Positions 10,205 to 20,822 of a stretch of 64,000 nucleotides of DNA are shown here, one piece after another; positions within the stretch are counted from its first letter, which is position 1, and each line of letters begins with the position of its first letter. This DNA is from Eukaryota sp. TZLM1-RC. Taxonomy: Eukaryota; Metamonada: BaSk clade. Under the pieces are notes generated by a model. It was not told the origin of the DNA. It did not search any database and saw only the letters and a list, made by a program, of their open reading frames with translations. The position numbers were made by a program, and so were the translations under genes. The DNA is taken from positions 186,001 through 250,000 of the forward strand of contig JAUPSS010000006.1 in assembly GCA_040285825.1 (NCBI GenBank), in the 5' to 3' direction.

Positions 10205-10699
10205 CTAATATTCATCATCAATATTGTCATCATTATTATTGTTCTCAAGAGCAACATTACTTTTGCAGTCTTCAATAACATTCATTATATGGCTAGGGTT
10301 GTTGATGTAATGCATCTTGGAACGAATAAAGGCTTTGGCACGAGCCATGGAGAACCTCCTCATGCGGTCCCCAAGTGAGTCGATCATGCTTATACAGGCA
10401 TCAAATTTGGCTTGGTTGGGGTCAAAGACAGCGCGTTTGAGGAGATCAAACATAAATTCAGTGACGGCGGGCTTTGATTGATGGGCCAGGAAGTAAACGA
10501 AAACCAACTTGAGAATGGAGTAGAAAGGCAGCCAGCTGATTAGCAAATCAGCAAACTTTTGGACAACAAGCAAGATGGAAAAGCAGACCCAGTACTTCAA
10601 CCAACGTTGCTGATCATCAGTGTTGTTGTTTTTGATGGACTTGAAGGTAACGTAAGCGGGACTGAGAAGACCGATGTAGAGGAGGATCAGTGAAAGCAT
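10205..10699 (-). CDS. REEP/DP1/Yop1 (TB2/DP1/HVA22) family ER membrane protein
   Basis: A 164-residue protein. The ATG at 10699 gives MLSLILLYIGLLSPAYVTFK, which matches the start of REEP1-4-type proteins. Family marks follow: LSPAYVTFKSIK, RWLKYWVCF, the hairpin with ISWLPFYSILKLVFVYFL, then the amphipathic region with FDACISMIDSLGDRM. The C-terminus is Asn/Asp-rich and acidic. These proteins insert as hairpins into the ER membrane, induce tubule curvature and can bind microtubules. Length and order fit a complete gene, ending with TAG. The short N-terminus resembles REEP1-4 more than REEP5/6 or Yop1. Confidence 0.85.
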   Translation of the reverse strand: MLSLILLYIGLLSPAYVTFKSIKNNNTDDQQRWLKYWVCFSILLVVQKFADLLISWLPFYSILKLVFVYFLAHQSKPAVTEFMFDLLKRAVFDPNQAKFDACISMIDSLGDRMRRFSMARAKAFIRSKMHYINNPSHIMNVIEDCKSNVALENNNNDDNIDDEY

Positions 10700-11415
10700 G
10701 GGAATAGATTCAATGCAAAGCAAAGTTGTTTGTTATCAAATCAAGATCTATTGGGGACAGCGATCTATTTGTGACATACAGACCACCTCATTGCATAGCA
10801 GCTTTCTGACATTGAATCCATCGTTCATTATACATGTCAATGAGACTCCTTTGTTTATTAACACAATAATTAATCTCAATGTCGATCCAGAAGTCTGAAG
10901 AATGACTATTTCAAAACCTATAGCAGTTCGTCAAACTCAATCACAAAAAAGGTTACGTTTGAAACGGTAATGCTGAAACAATTATGGTATTCAACAAAAT
11001 AAATAATCAATAAGTTCTATTAGTATAATAAATATGAATCGTTTCCAAGAGCTTGTTGCCTTCCAACTAAGAAAGGCGCAGAAAATTCTCCTATTTATAG
11101 TTTTTATTGTTAGCACCTTTAAAATCTTTATGATGGTCGCACTCACCGCATTTCAAAAAATTGAATCAAATTATTTATTGACACGACACGAAACCATTTG
11201 ACGAAATTAATTTCTTTGTTTCCTACACATGGGAATATCATTAATTTAACCAGTTAGTCATTGTGATTTCAAAACTTTCAGCAGAAATGTTTTTTGAGAT
11301 AAAGTTTGACAAGAATGTTCAAGAAGATAAATTAAAGCAATTTTATTTTTAAATAATACAATAAATATACAAAATAACCACAATAAACCAATAAAATCTT
11401 ACAAAATATAATAAA

Positions 11416-13593
11416 TCATCGTCGTGGACTAACACCTTTTCCATGGAACCTATAAACGTTGGTAACTGGCTCCTCATTACCAGACAAGAGCTGTAGTATG
11501 GCCTCTCGCCGTTCAGCTCTATGGGGGGAAGATAAGGAGGAAGGGAGTGATGAGTTGCGTAGTCTAGCAGTGCTCCTTGCAGAGTAGCTATCAGAAGGAT
11601 CAGGTGCAGGGCTGAGTTTGGAAAGATCCATTGACAGATTGACAAGCTTCTGTTCGGGAAGATGAACAGGAGTCTTCTCACCAGCAGAAACCGGACGTTT
11701 GTAGGTACGTCTACCAGAGCGTGGGGTTAGTCCTGGGCGTGGAGTAACATCACAATGATGATCACCCACTGAGAATTCCCTACAGGAGGAGCAATAGTTT
11801 GGTGTCTTGCTCGTTGACTCTACTTGAGGTGAACCTGTAGATGAGTACAATGGTGACACCTGAGTCCACTGGCCTCCAGGTGTGATAGCTGCAGAAAAAG
11901 ACTTTGTAGCATCGTTTGCCTGCGGAGTACAACGATAGGCAAAAGGACGAGGCGTCATATTGTTTCTCGGTGTTTTTGTTGTAAAAGTAGAACGTGCTGC
12001 CGGCATTGGATCAAGAAGTAGTCTAACAGCAGATAAGACTGCTTCTAACTGTCTCCTCCTCTCTCTTTCCAATGCAGCCCTTCTGCGTGATATCTTATCC
12101 AACATGTCCTTTGCCCTAGCTTCGAGTCTATCAAATACCTCAAGCTGTTCCATATTTTTATGTTGTTTTTGATGCGGTGAAGGTAAAAGATCAGTGTGTG
12201 TGAGGTCAGTACGCAGATTACCAGTAGAAGACACCACGTCTTCCATTGGCAGAGTTGACTTAAATTTAACAGAAGATTCTCTCAACCTCATCGCCTCCTT
12301 TTCCTGCTCTGCTAGTTCCCTATCTGTTTCTCTTAGCTTTGTGGTTGTCTCTACAATGTTCTGAGTTGCTGACACAAGATCTTTTTCCTTTTTCTGAATA
12401 TCATCATATACTTCCTCACTATACTCAATTTCTTTCCTAAAGATTGGAGATGTTTCTCTATGTTGTGTCGGGGTTACGTCGGGTTCTGGTAATGGTGTTC
12501 TTGGCTTGTTAACCTGTTCTACTAGCTGCTTATTCTCTTGACGTAAGGCCTCCGTCTCTGTTTTGGCTTGGGTGAGGAGAGATTCGAGTTGTGTAATGCG
12601 TTCTGATTCCAAGTTGCTTGAACTTTGACTGTCAGCCAGCTTCTTCTCGAGTTCTTCAATTCTGGCATTAAGGTCAGAATTAGTGCTTTCAAGCTCAGAA
12701 ACTCGTTGACCCTCGACTCTACCTTCCTTTTCAAGCAATTGTTTTTCCTCTTGTAGTTTTTGAATTTTCTGTTCAAGCTCAACAGTGGCACTATCATCAT
12801 TGAATTCCTCTTCAAGTTTGTTATATTTGGTCTCCAAAGTCTTGTAACTTGCCTGTAAATGTGAAAGTTCAGCTTCGAGTCTTCCTGTTTCCAGTTCTTT
12901 TTGATCTTTGAGCTTGTCTATTTGAGCATTAAGATTAGATATTTGGGATAAATAGTCTTCTACATTTTGTTTTAATTCACCATTTTCCCGTTCTTTTTCA
13001 TCTAATTTTCCCTCTAGTTCGGCAATTTCCCTACTATATTGGTCAACTTTGGTAATGTTGGACTCCAATTTTTCCTTTAATCGACCATTTTCAGCTTCCA
13101 TTTCATCAAATTGATCGGATAATTGACTGTAATCCTGAGTTTTTGATTGTTCTTTTTTGAGACTGACTTCCAAGGAATTCGTCTTATTTTGAGCTGTCTT
13201 GAGTTCAGCATCCTTTTCCTTCAATGAACCGCTAAGTTTGGTGCAGTGTTCAATGTATTTGGATAGCTGCTGTTGGAGGTCCTTTTCTTTCTCTTGTGCC
13301 AATTTTTCCATTTCCTTTGTCTTCTCCTCCATGGCTTTGGCAATGGCTTCACGGAACTGACGTTGGATATCATCAGCATCACCATCGACTGTGGGAGCGA
13401 ATTCAGGGAGTTGATCAGGTTCATATCCAGGCCCAAGGCGAGCTTTTTGGAAGAGCATTTCTTTCAGAGCGATGAGTTGTTTGTAAAAGTCCGTCCGTTG
13501 TTCAGACATCATTTTGGTACGTCGTGCAAGTTGGTTTTTTAGAAAGTCTATTTGGACTTGGGGGTCATCAGGAAGAGAGGATGTCTGATGCAT
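11416..13593 (-). CDS. Long coiled-coil protein with basic Ser/Pro-rich tail
   Basis: 725 residues from an ATG at 13593 to a TGA. Residues 1-60 form a conserved-looking head (QIDFLKNQLARRTKMMSEQR). About 75-450 is nearly continuous heptad coiled coil rich in Glu, Lys, Gln and Leu. A second short coil lies near 490-525 (LEARAKDMLDKISRRRAALE). The last about 190 residues are Ser/Thr/Pro/Arg-rich with many TPR and SPR motifs, typical of phosphorylated or microtubule-associated tails. I do not recognise the family; a golgin-like tether or a centrosomal/cytoskeletal scaffold are both possible. It is divergent from the zinc-finger gene at 13.9 kb, with about 300 bases between them. Confidence 0.8.
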   Translation of the reverse strand: MHQTSSLPDDPQVQIDFLKNQLARRTKMMSEQRTDFYKQLIALKEMLFQKARLGPGYEPDQLPEFAPTVDGDADDIQRQFREAIAKAMEEKTKEMEKLAQEKEKDLQQQLSKYIEHCTKLSGSLKEKDAELKTAQNKTNSLEVSLKKEQSKTQDYSQLSDQFDEMEAENGRLKEKLESNITKVDQYSREIAELEGKLDEKERENGELKQNVEDYLSQISNLNAQIDKLKDQKELETGRLEAELSHLQASYKTLETKYNKLEEEFNDDSATVELEQKIQKLQEEKQLLEKEGRVEGQRVSELESTNSDLNARIEELEKKLADSQSSSNLESERITQLESLLTQAKTETEALRQENKQLVEQVNKPRTPLPEPDVTPTQHRETSPIFRKEIEYSEEVYDDIQKKEKDLVSATQNIVETTTKLRETDRELAEQEKEAMRLRESSVKFKSTLPMEDVVSSTGNLRTDLTHTDLLPSPHQKQHKNMEQLEVFDRLEARAKDMLDKISRRRAALERERRRQLEAVLSAVRLLLDPMPAARSTFTTKTPRNNMTPRPFAYRCTPQANDATKSFSAAITPGGQWTQVSPLYSSTGSPQVESTSKTPNYCSSCREFSVGDHHCDVTPRPGLTPRSGRRTYKRPVSAGEKTPVHLPEQKLVNLSMDLSKLSPAPDPSDSYSARSTARLRNSSLPSSLSSPHRAERREAILQLLSGNEEPVTNVYRFHGKGVSPRR

Positions 13594-13898
13594 GATAGAG
13601 GAAGAGAAGAGATGACGGGGGTGTGAGGTTGAGTATGTTGGTGATCCAGAATTCTTTTATCTTCATTCATCTTGATTCATCTTCTTTTATCTGATATCAC
13701 GGTGCAGGGCTCTGTTCCACGCAAATCTAAATAAAATGGTACTGCATTGTCGTTGTGTTCTAGGATATATCATTTTTGTACACTTTATACTCAAAAAGAT
13801 TATTACAACCAAATGTTTTCTCAATTGTTTATTCAAATCGAACAAAACCCCACTTGCCTTCTTAAATTATTTGAACATTCAGCCATTTTTCATCCTAT

Positions 13899-14623
13899 AA
13901 ATTGTTCTTTTGCGATGTAACAACCTTATCATCAAATATCTACATCCTGATGTACGTAAGCAAACTTGCGAAATCTGTGACCAACCACTACAGATGCAAA
14001 ATCTGCAAAATCTGACAGATGAGGATGTTTTGTCAATTCTCGGTGCAGAATTCTTAAATACAAATTATACCACCATCTCAACCCTCAACACAACAAATAT
14101 ACCACATATGCAAGAAGATCCTACTTCAGTCAACCACCAGCCACCACCTACAGACTGTATGGTTGTCACTGCACTTCTATTCACCTAAGACACTCAAAAA
14201 TACTACTGGTTAAAGAACAAATACAGGGATCTTGAAAGGCGCTTTAGAGCCCAAGAGTCTGAACTCGCTCAACTCAGAGCCAAGAATCAAGAATTAACCA
14301 CTGAACGCACGCATTTCATCGATCGACTGATAGAACTAGAGCACCTAGATGAAGAAGATCTCTCCATGGCTTCAACAGAGGAACCTCAACCAACACCCAT
14401 CAATATTATTTCATCCATACTGTGCAACCACAATGAAAAGGGAGTTAGATGCGGTCGTAGAGTTGTATCGGGACTACAAAAGTGTTTCCAACACGCCCCC
14501 CTCCAGGAGAATTCTGGTTTTGTTTATTGTCAAAGTCCAGGATGTCCAAATTCTGCAAAGCTTAATGAATCGGGAGGATCTTATTGTGCTTATCATAGGA
14601 GACCATCCCAGCAGCATCTGTAG
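13899..14623 (+). CDS. C3HC3H zinc-finger protein (KANSL2/INO80D type), probably spliced
   Basis: The frame runs from a stop at 13898 and has no ATG before 13994 (MQNLQNLTDE), so the true start may lie in an upstream exon. An early CEICDQPL stretch precedes that ATG. A single in-frame TAA at 14186 interrupts it, but removing 14157-14189 (GTATGG...CTAAG, 33 nt) keeps the frame. A coiled coil follows (KYRDLERRFRAQ). The end holds CNHNEKGVRC...GLQKCFQH and YCQSPGC...YCAYH, two C3H clusters as in the zf-C3Hc3H domain of KANSL2 and INO80D. Those proteins are chromatin-complex subunits (NSL acetyltransferase, INO80 remodeller). The exact complex cannot be assigned here. Confidence 0.6.
14157..14189 (+). 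other. Probable 33-nt micro-intron
   Basis: It begins GTATGG and ends CACCTAAG. It contains the only in-frame stop between two coding blocks in the same frame, and its length is a multiple of three. Splicing would join ...PPTD to Y-TQKYYW. A 32-nt GTATGT intron in the gene at 53145-53590 supports this size class. The 3' end is a less typical match, so a real stop codon remains possible. Confidence 0.5.
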
Positions 14624-15660
14624 TGAGTTTACTAAAAAAGTAGAGGTTTTTATTTTAGTTCTAGATGTTTAGTTAAAGTTTTTGTGCTTTTTGTGCGTGG
14701 TATGTAATAAAAATAACTTTGAGTTTGATTGGAATTTTTAGTTTTTAATTGATTGAAATATTTTCTGGTTTCATTTGCTCACTCATTTTTTATCATGCCA
14801 GGAAAATACACTATATTTATTGTATTTTTCAAAACAAAGTCTGTGTATTTTCCAGGTATGTTTCACACACTGTGAATCAACTTAATTGAAAATCGAAAAA
14901 CTTGAAAAGCAATCAGTTAAAATAACATTTATGATATCCATAATCATAACTATTGTTCAAATTAAATATTTAATAAATAAAAAGATAAAGTATTTTTATT
15001 AGTATTTTCTTTTGGTAAACTATTGTTCAATTCAAAACTAAATGGCAATTTCTTGTTGAATATATTCCGAATATTGAATATCAATCAAATCACGTATAAT
15101 GACGTGGCAGCAGTTCAAATTTAGTTTTGTATTTTAATAAAAGCCTTTTTTGTCCAAAAAGTAGTATTATCCATGCTTTCATTAAAATAGGAGCAACGTT
15201 TATATTGAATTAACCTAATTGAAAACTTAAGATTATTTAAATATTGTTTCAATTCTGGTGAAATTTAAACAAGTTTTGAATGTCAAAACTTGCTTGAAAC
15301 CTTTGATTGGTATGATTATATTGTTAGAATTGCTTTTAAATAAAATTTATTGACACTATTTTGCTGAGATGATTTACACAATTTATCTAAAATTACTTGT
15401 ATGTTAGAGAATTGAATTTTAATAGAAAAGGCCCACATTGCATTTCAGTTGGGTTTGTCAGCGAAACATTGTAGGTCCCACTTGCTGACGTCAAATGCAT
15501 TGAGGCATACCGATCATAATTGAGTAAGTATTCCAAGAGATGAAACCACTTTCTGCTGACATAATCAAATTATTGAGAATGAATGTTTGCGAAACACCCA
15601 CTCATCAGCTCTCAATTCACGCTCTTTTTAACTGTTGTTGTCAATTACTAATTGTTTTTT
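14624..15660. other. Non-coding stretch
   Basis: AT-rich intergenic DNA between the zinc-finger gene and the 3' end of the minus-strand retrotransposon. No gene or clear repeat seen. Confidence 0.5.
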
Positions 15661-15685
15661 TTTAAAATTTAATTTTATTCTAAAC

Positions 15686-17548
15686 CTATAAATCAACATC
15701 TAAAAAATCCATCTCTCCCAAAACAAAAACACTAGATGCAACTCTCTCATAGTGAGATCCAAGAGAAAGCAAAACATCAGAAACCATCTTCAACATCCCC
15801 TTAAAAATAGAAAACACAATTCTATTTTGCCAAAACAATCTGTTGAAATTTCTGCCAGTTCTTCTCTTTACAATCAATTCAAAATCATCCAAAAAACGTA
15901 AAGCAGTTGGTGCAATTGAACCAAAAAGGGAAAATACAAATGGATACAAATTGTATTTTGCATGCTGTAGACTGGCCAATTTGGACAAAGGTTCATTGTA
16001 TTTTTTGAATTTAAAATTTTCAGCATTTGAAAGGGGATTATGAATTTCAGAATTAACAAGCCTTTCATTTGAGGCATTACAAGGATCAACAGACATTACA
16101 TCCAATAAAATGAAGCTTCCATCTAATCCAGGTAATATGACATCACCTCTATTATTCTTATGAAAATCATTTTCAGCATCAAACAGATTTGACAACAGAG
16201 GTTCCAAGAAGGATTCAATTCTAGGAGATTTACACATACAATATAACTGGTCTCTTACAGCATCATGAACCTTGCTTCTAAAAGTAATAAAATGTTTACA
16301 ATTTAACAAATGAGTAGTTGTAATTTCTCGAGAACATTTACAAATTAAATTATGAGGTAAATTATCAGGCCAGATAAAGGAACGAAATCTCATATTCAGA
16401 GTCCAAGCAGAATCGGATAAGAGAGTACCATAAACTTGTGGAATTGTTGTTACTAAGGCAGAAGAAGTACTGTCACACATATCTTGTAAAAAGATTTGCA
16501 AAAGCGGGATTCTTTTTTCTTGGCCAAGCCAAGTCTAACATCAAAATCCAAGCTTTCAAAAATCTTTGACAATTTTTGTTGAAGCTTTTTACAGCAAAAC
16601 TGTAAATTAAACAGAGATCGGTTTGGAATTTCTTGAATTGATTGAGGAAAACATTTGGTCCAAATTTGTGGCGGTAATTTTTCAAGTTCACAAGATAACT
16701 CATACAAATAGGGACTACAATTGGGGACTAACAGATGAGAATCATCAGGAAATCTACGAGAAAATTCATAAATAAAATTTTTGCCACCACCCAAGAATGC
16801 TGATTGACACAAAATTGAAGATTTAGTAAAACCAATACCACCCAAATTTGCTGAAGAAAATAAATGGCTTTTCAACATTCCTGGTTCTACATCCAATAAA
16901 TCAGCAAAAAATTCTGTTCTCAATGAATTAAAAGAACGACAAAAATCTAATGCTATGGAAGGATCACAAGGTCTCAAAATGTGGGTTATTCTCCCAGTGT
17001 AGCAAATTTTAAGCATGAAAAATTTAATATGCTTTTCTATATCTAAAGAAGAAATTGAATCAAGTTCAATTTTCATTTTTTCCAAAATAACTTGCAATTC
17101 ATTCTGAATTTGAGGCACATTTCCTAACCAACAACCAAGGAACTTAAAAGCATCACTACTATAATTAGTAAAAGGGACAATAGAATCGTTTATCACGAGG
17201 TCTTGAGCAGAAGAGCCAATCAGAAGGCATTTGCTGGCATTAAGATGAAGCCCAATATTTTCATATGAATCGGCAATTTCTTGAGCAACCAATTCTAGTA
17301 AATCAAATGAACCAATCAAGGATATATCATCCATATAAACAACTATTTTTATAGAAGGGTATTTTTGCTTAATGATATTTAAAGTTTTGTGAATAGCTAA
17401 ACAAAACAATAATGGGCCTAAAGGATCTCCCTGCTTCACTCCAGAAGATGATTTAAGATTGTTTTTCAGATGATAATTTACGTATAATTTTATTAAAACA
17501 TACTTTATTAACAAAACTGTTTCAATTGATTTAGAAAATCGTTACTGA
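15686..17548 (-). pseudogene. Non-LTR retrotransposon reverse transcriptase with restriction-like endonuclease C-terminus
   Basis: The longest copy of the family. In coding order there is an RT palm with SSGVKQGDPLGPLLF and the YMDD box (VVYMDDISLIGS), then thumb and linker, then a CKCSREITTTHLLNCKHF cluster (CxC-H-C). RGDVILPGLDGS and ILLDVMSV follow, resembling a PD-(D/E)xK nuclease core, and the end is RTGRNFNRLFWQNRIVF. This order (RT, Cys/His cluster, restriction-like endonuclease) is that of site-selective non-LTR elements. One frameshift near 16500 coincides with a run of A; adding one A would rejoin the frames, so it may be a sequencing error. The RT N-terminus (motifs 0-2) is broken upstream of 17548. 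Several flanking relics belong to this family. Confidence 0.8.
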
Positions 17549-17559
17549 TATTGTTTAAT

Positions 17560-18175
17560 AATGTAGCTCCTGATTACGCTATTCTAAATCAACGCTTCAG
17601 TTGATCAATAAAGCGAAATAATGAGATTAGAGTTGCATGATTATTTCACATTGTGGCAAATTGCACAACATAGGTAGTGAATCAAGGTACTGAATTTGTG
17701 ACGAAACCTCAGCAGACCGCTTCTCGATTGACCAAATTATGCAACCACTAATGCTTGGAGAGTTCAAAATTGAATGAAGATCACCATCCAATACTTTTAA
17801 TGTCAGTTTTTGCATTCTTTGAAAGGATAAGTTAGGAACATGTAGTGGAATCAAAATAATTAGTAAAAGGTAAAAAGTGCATCAATGTAGACCAATCATT
17901 CCCAAGAAATAGAAAACATTTCCCCCTCTACATCATGGCATAATACACTGAATAACCAATCCTCAGAAGCTACATCTTCAAGTATACATTCATCCCTTAC
18001 CAATTGATTGTCCACTTCTTCGTAGATTCTTTCACAAACTTCATCTTCTGAAACCAAGGGTGTGCTTCTCTACAATTCACTTGCTTCATTTGCTTTCTCC
18101 TCATCAATCGAAGTCGAACTCTATCCACAAGAGGGGCAATTCTTCAACTGAAGACTAACTTTTCATTCCTCCCCA
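17560..18175 (-). pseudogene. 5' part of the same non-LTR retrotransposon, decayed
   Basis: On the minus strand from about 18175 this reads CPSCG, a TAG, STPLVSEDEV and STLMHFLPFTNYF, as in 4620-4870. From 17854 to 17627 it continues as an open frame (HVPNLSFQRMQKLTLKVLDG) that leads towards the RT. Several stops and shifts separate the pieces. The outer part, to about 17880, also belongs to the inverted duplication. Confidence 0.5.
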
Positions 18176-20365
18176 CCAACATCACACATCGTTTTTTGAA
18201 TGTATTGTCACCATTTGTGTTACTGACACTACTCTGGACAAAGCTTTGTTCAGGTTTCACTCGCTTTTTATGTTTTATAAGGTTGATAAATTTTTGTACA
18301 AAGTGTGCAATAAATGTTCCTTTATTTCAGTTAAAATTGGTGTAAAGTTGATGTTTAATTCAACTAATTCAAAACTTTTATCTATTTGAAAATCATTGAC
18401 TCATTTACAATTCCACTGAAAATTGAACAAGTTTGTGTTCAAACGTTTGATTAAAATAATCATTTTGTTGGAATTGGTGAAAATTGAAATTAAACAATGA
18501 TTGAAAAAAAAATGATTTATAAAACAAATCAAACACAATTACTCTACAATATACAATTTTTGATCTGGGTATAACAAACTACAGTAAGGATAATAAGAAT
18601 CACCATCTAATCTAGGTAATTCACCATTGAAATCAATATAACCTGAACCAACCTCCTTCAAATTAATGGTGTAATTAACTAAATCAACAGTGATTTCAAT
18701 TACATCACCTTCTTCCCATTTGGTACAGGTTCCTGATGTGTTGAGGGGAATACCACCATTAAAACAACCATAGACATCAAAGCTACTGATCCTAGAAGAG
18801 TAAAACTTCTTCCCAGCAATAACACCAATAACAAGACCCTGATTACCACCCTGATTACCACCTTGATAACTAACCCTCCATTTATGAACACTACCATGCT
18901 TCAAGGGTTCATCTCCTCTTATTGGTTGGACAAGACCACCACCACTTTTAGCCATCAAACCATCACAAGAAACAGAAACCACATCATTCTTACATTCCTT
19001 GGAAAAAACCACACCATTTGAACCTCTGGAACCTCTTCTGGGAACACTTGGCTGGCATCTTCGAATAGTTCCAAGGCTTGGGACCGCCTTACGAGGAACA
19101 CGTGGCACAGCTTGGGAATCATTCCCCTTCCTTGAATTGTTGATTTCCCTTTTTGCAGCATCCAAATTCCTTGATAATTCTTCATTTCGTTTTTACAAGG
19201 TTTGATTTTCAGCTCTAACCCTATCAAGTTGAGCTTTATTCTGGTTATTTTCAGCAGCAACTTCTTCTAATTGTTGCTCAAGACCAGCTATTCTATCCTC
19301 ATTAGCAGCATTAGCTTGAGCAACCGCTCTTTCAATGTCAGCATTGGATAAACAATGGTTCATTTGATTAGACCTTGAACTTTGAACAAGTTCAACTTCT
19401 AAAGCCAAAGAATCTCGTAATGATTCCAAAACATTGATGACTTGGAAAACACAAGGTCTCTCATTAGGCTCTTTACGACAACAATTAGTTATCAATTCTT
19501 TCAACGGTAGAGGTACATTAGCAGGAAAGGGGAGTGGTTTATCATTCATCTTCGCTCCAAAAAGCGCCATTGGATTCAAACCAGCAAAAGCCTCGGTATT
19601 TGTTAGTAACTCGAATAACACTACCCCTATGGAGTAAACATCACCAGCAGGATGGATTTCGTTATCAAAAGCTTCGGGAGGAGCATACTTGGCAGTAATG
19701 GCTGTGCTAGACGGGAGTTTGGTTGTGTTGGCAATGGTTCTAGAAGTGCCAAAATCTCCTATTCGAACTTCACCATGAAGTATCAAGATGTTGGCTGGCT
19801 TTATATCACCATGAACAGCACTCTGAGAGTGGAGATATGCAACGGAATTACAGATATCAATGGCATGCTTTAGGGTCATGGCAGAGAGTTTGGAAGGAGT
19901 GTTTAATGAACCAGAGGCCTTTTCCATGACAATGGCTACTTTGTCTTCCAGGTAGGTCAATCCAAACACACGGAGGATATGTGGATTAGCTAATCTTGAT
20001 AAGAAGGACACCTCTCTCTTAAGCAGTGACACACCTTCCTCTGTAAGGGAGACAGCTTTGAGGGCAACAGGAGCACCACACCAAGTCCCCTCGTATACAA
20101 CAGCCTGACCGCCTTCTCCGATCTTGCGTCCTATTTTGATGTCAGATGACGGGATCTCAGGAGAGAAACTGCCGACATTGGACGCTATGACAAGATTGAG
20201 AAGACTATGATTCTTTTTGGATTGGGGTAGAGCATTAGCGTTACAAATATTACAGTGCAAAAGGTTCTTGGCACACAAAGCACATACTGAATGATTGTCC
20301 TTACAGATCAGCATTGGTTGACACTGAGTGGAATCAAAAGCTTCTCTACATGAGATGCAGTTCAT
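17880..20365. repeat. Right arm of an inverted duplication (left arm about 2275-4870)
   Basis: The reverse complement of this interval matches 2275-4870 throughout: the kinase coding region, its 3' flank and the first part of the retroelement 5' module. Homology starts about ten bases before the ATG (CTCAACATCAATGAACTGCA). The arms enclose about 13 kb. Divergence is visible but modest, with an in-frame indel in the coiled coil and a GGNQ expansion in the SPRY region. Confidence 0.85.
18539..20365 (-). pseudogene. RING-kinase-SPRY protein, copy 2, with a nonsense codon
   Basis: Starts at ATG 20365, equivalent to copy 1. RING cysteines, kinase motifs (GEGGQAVVY, ALK, HGDIKPANIL, DFG, PPE) and coiled coil are all kept. 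At 19193-19195 a TAA replaces the CAA (Gln) of copy 1 in the coiled coil. The frame then continues open for about 210 codons through the SPRY domain to the same TAA stop. Other differences are a 7-residue deletion in the coiled coil and an extra GGNQ repeat in SPRY. As written it encodes a kinase of about 390 residues without SPRY. The open and conserved downstream frame suggests a recent nonsense change, a sequencing error or readthrough. Confidence 0.8.
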
Positions 20366-20822
20366 TGATGTTGAGGATAGTTTTGAAAATTGAAATTTCT
20401 GTTGTTTGGACAACAGTGACTATTGTTACTTTGCTTGGTGAGACTGAAGGAATGAATGTGAGTGTTGTTGCACACTCTTCACACCTTTCATTATTGAATC
20501 TGCTTAATGACATGACTTCAAAATTATTATGTCTGATGCAATACAACTTAAAAATGATGTGTCGAATTTAGCTCTTGAGACTCACTCTGTACAATTAACC
20601 CCTTGATTTAGTATCTGACTATAGGAAATAACGTTTGAATAAATATAAAAAACTCATTTTTAACATCAAAGCATTTTTATTTGGCATCATTAAAAACTTA
20701 TGCCAGTGCCATTAATGTTGAACTTTATTTTTTGAAATGTTGAAACAAGTGTTTTGAGTTGATGTCTGAAGTTTAAGTTTAAGGGTATCTTTTACAAAAA
20801 AAGTTACTTTTCAACAGTTACT
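20366..20822. other. Intergenic stretch between kinase copy 2 and the Fanzor relic
   Basis: Upstream region of kinase copy 2, not shared with copy 1. Only chance-like short frames are seen. Confidence 0.4.

Noticed and set aside
12522-13542. Open frames on both strands overlapping the long coiled-coil gene.
   Set aside because: They are shadows of the Glu/Lys/Gln-rich minus-strand frame and have no independent protein features.
14186-19195. Two in-frame TAA codons inside good coding regions (14186-14188 and 19193-19195) suggested TAA/TAG reassigned to Gln.
   Set aside because: Other complete genes end naturally on TAA or TAG (kinase copy 1, TTC4, REEP, MPP6) at the expected family length, and Gln is coded by CAA/CAG throughout. 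One case is better explained by an intron and the other by a point change, since copy 1 has CAA there.
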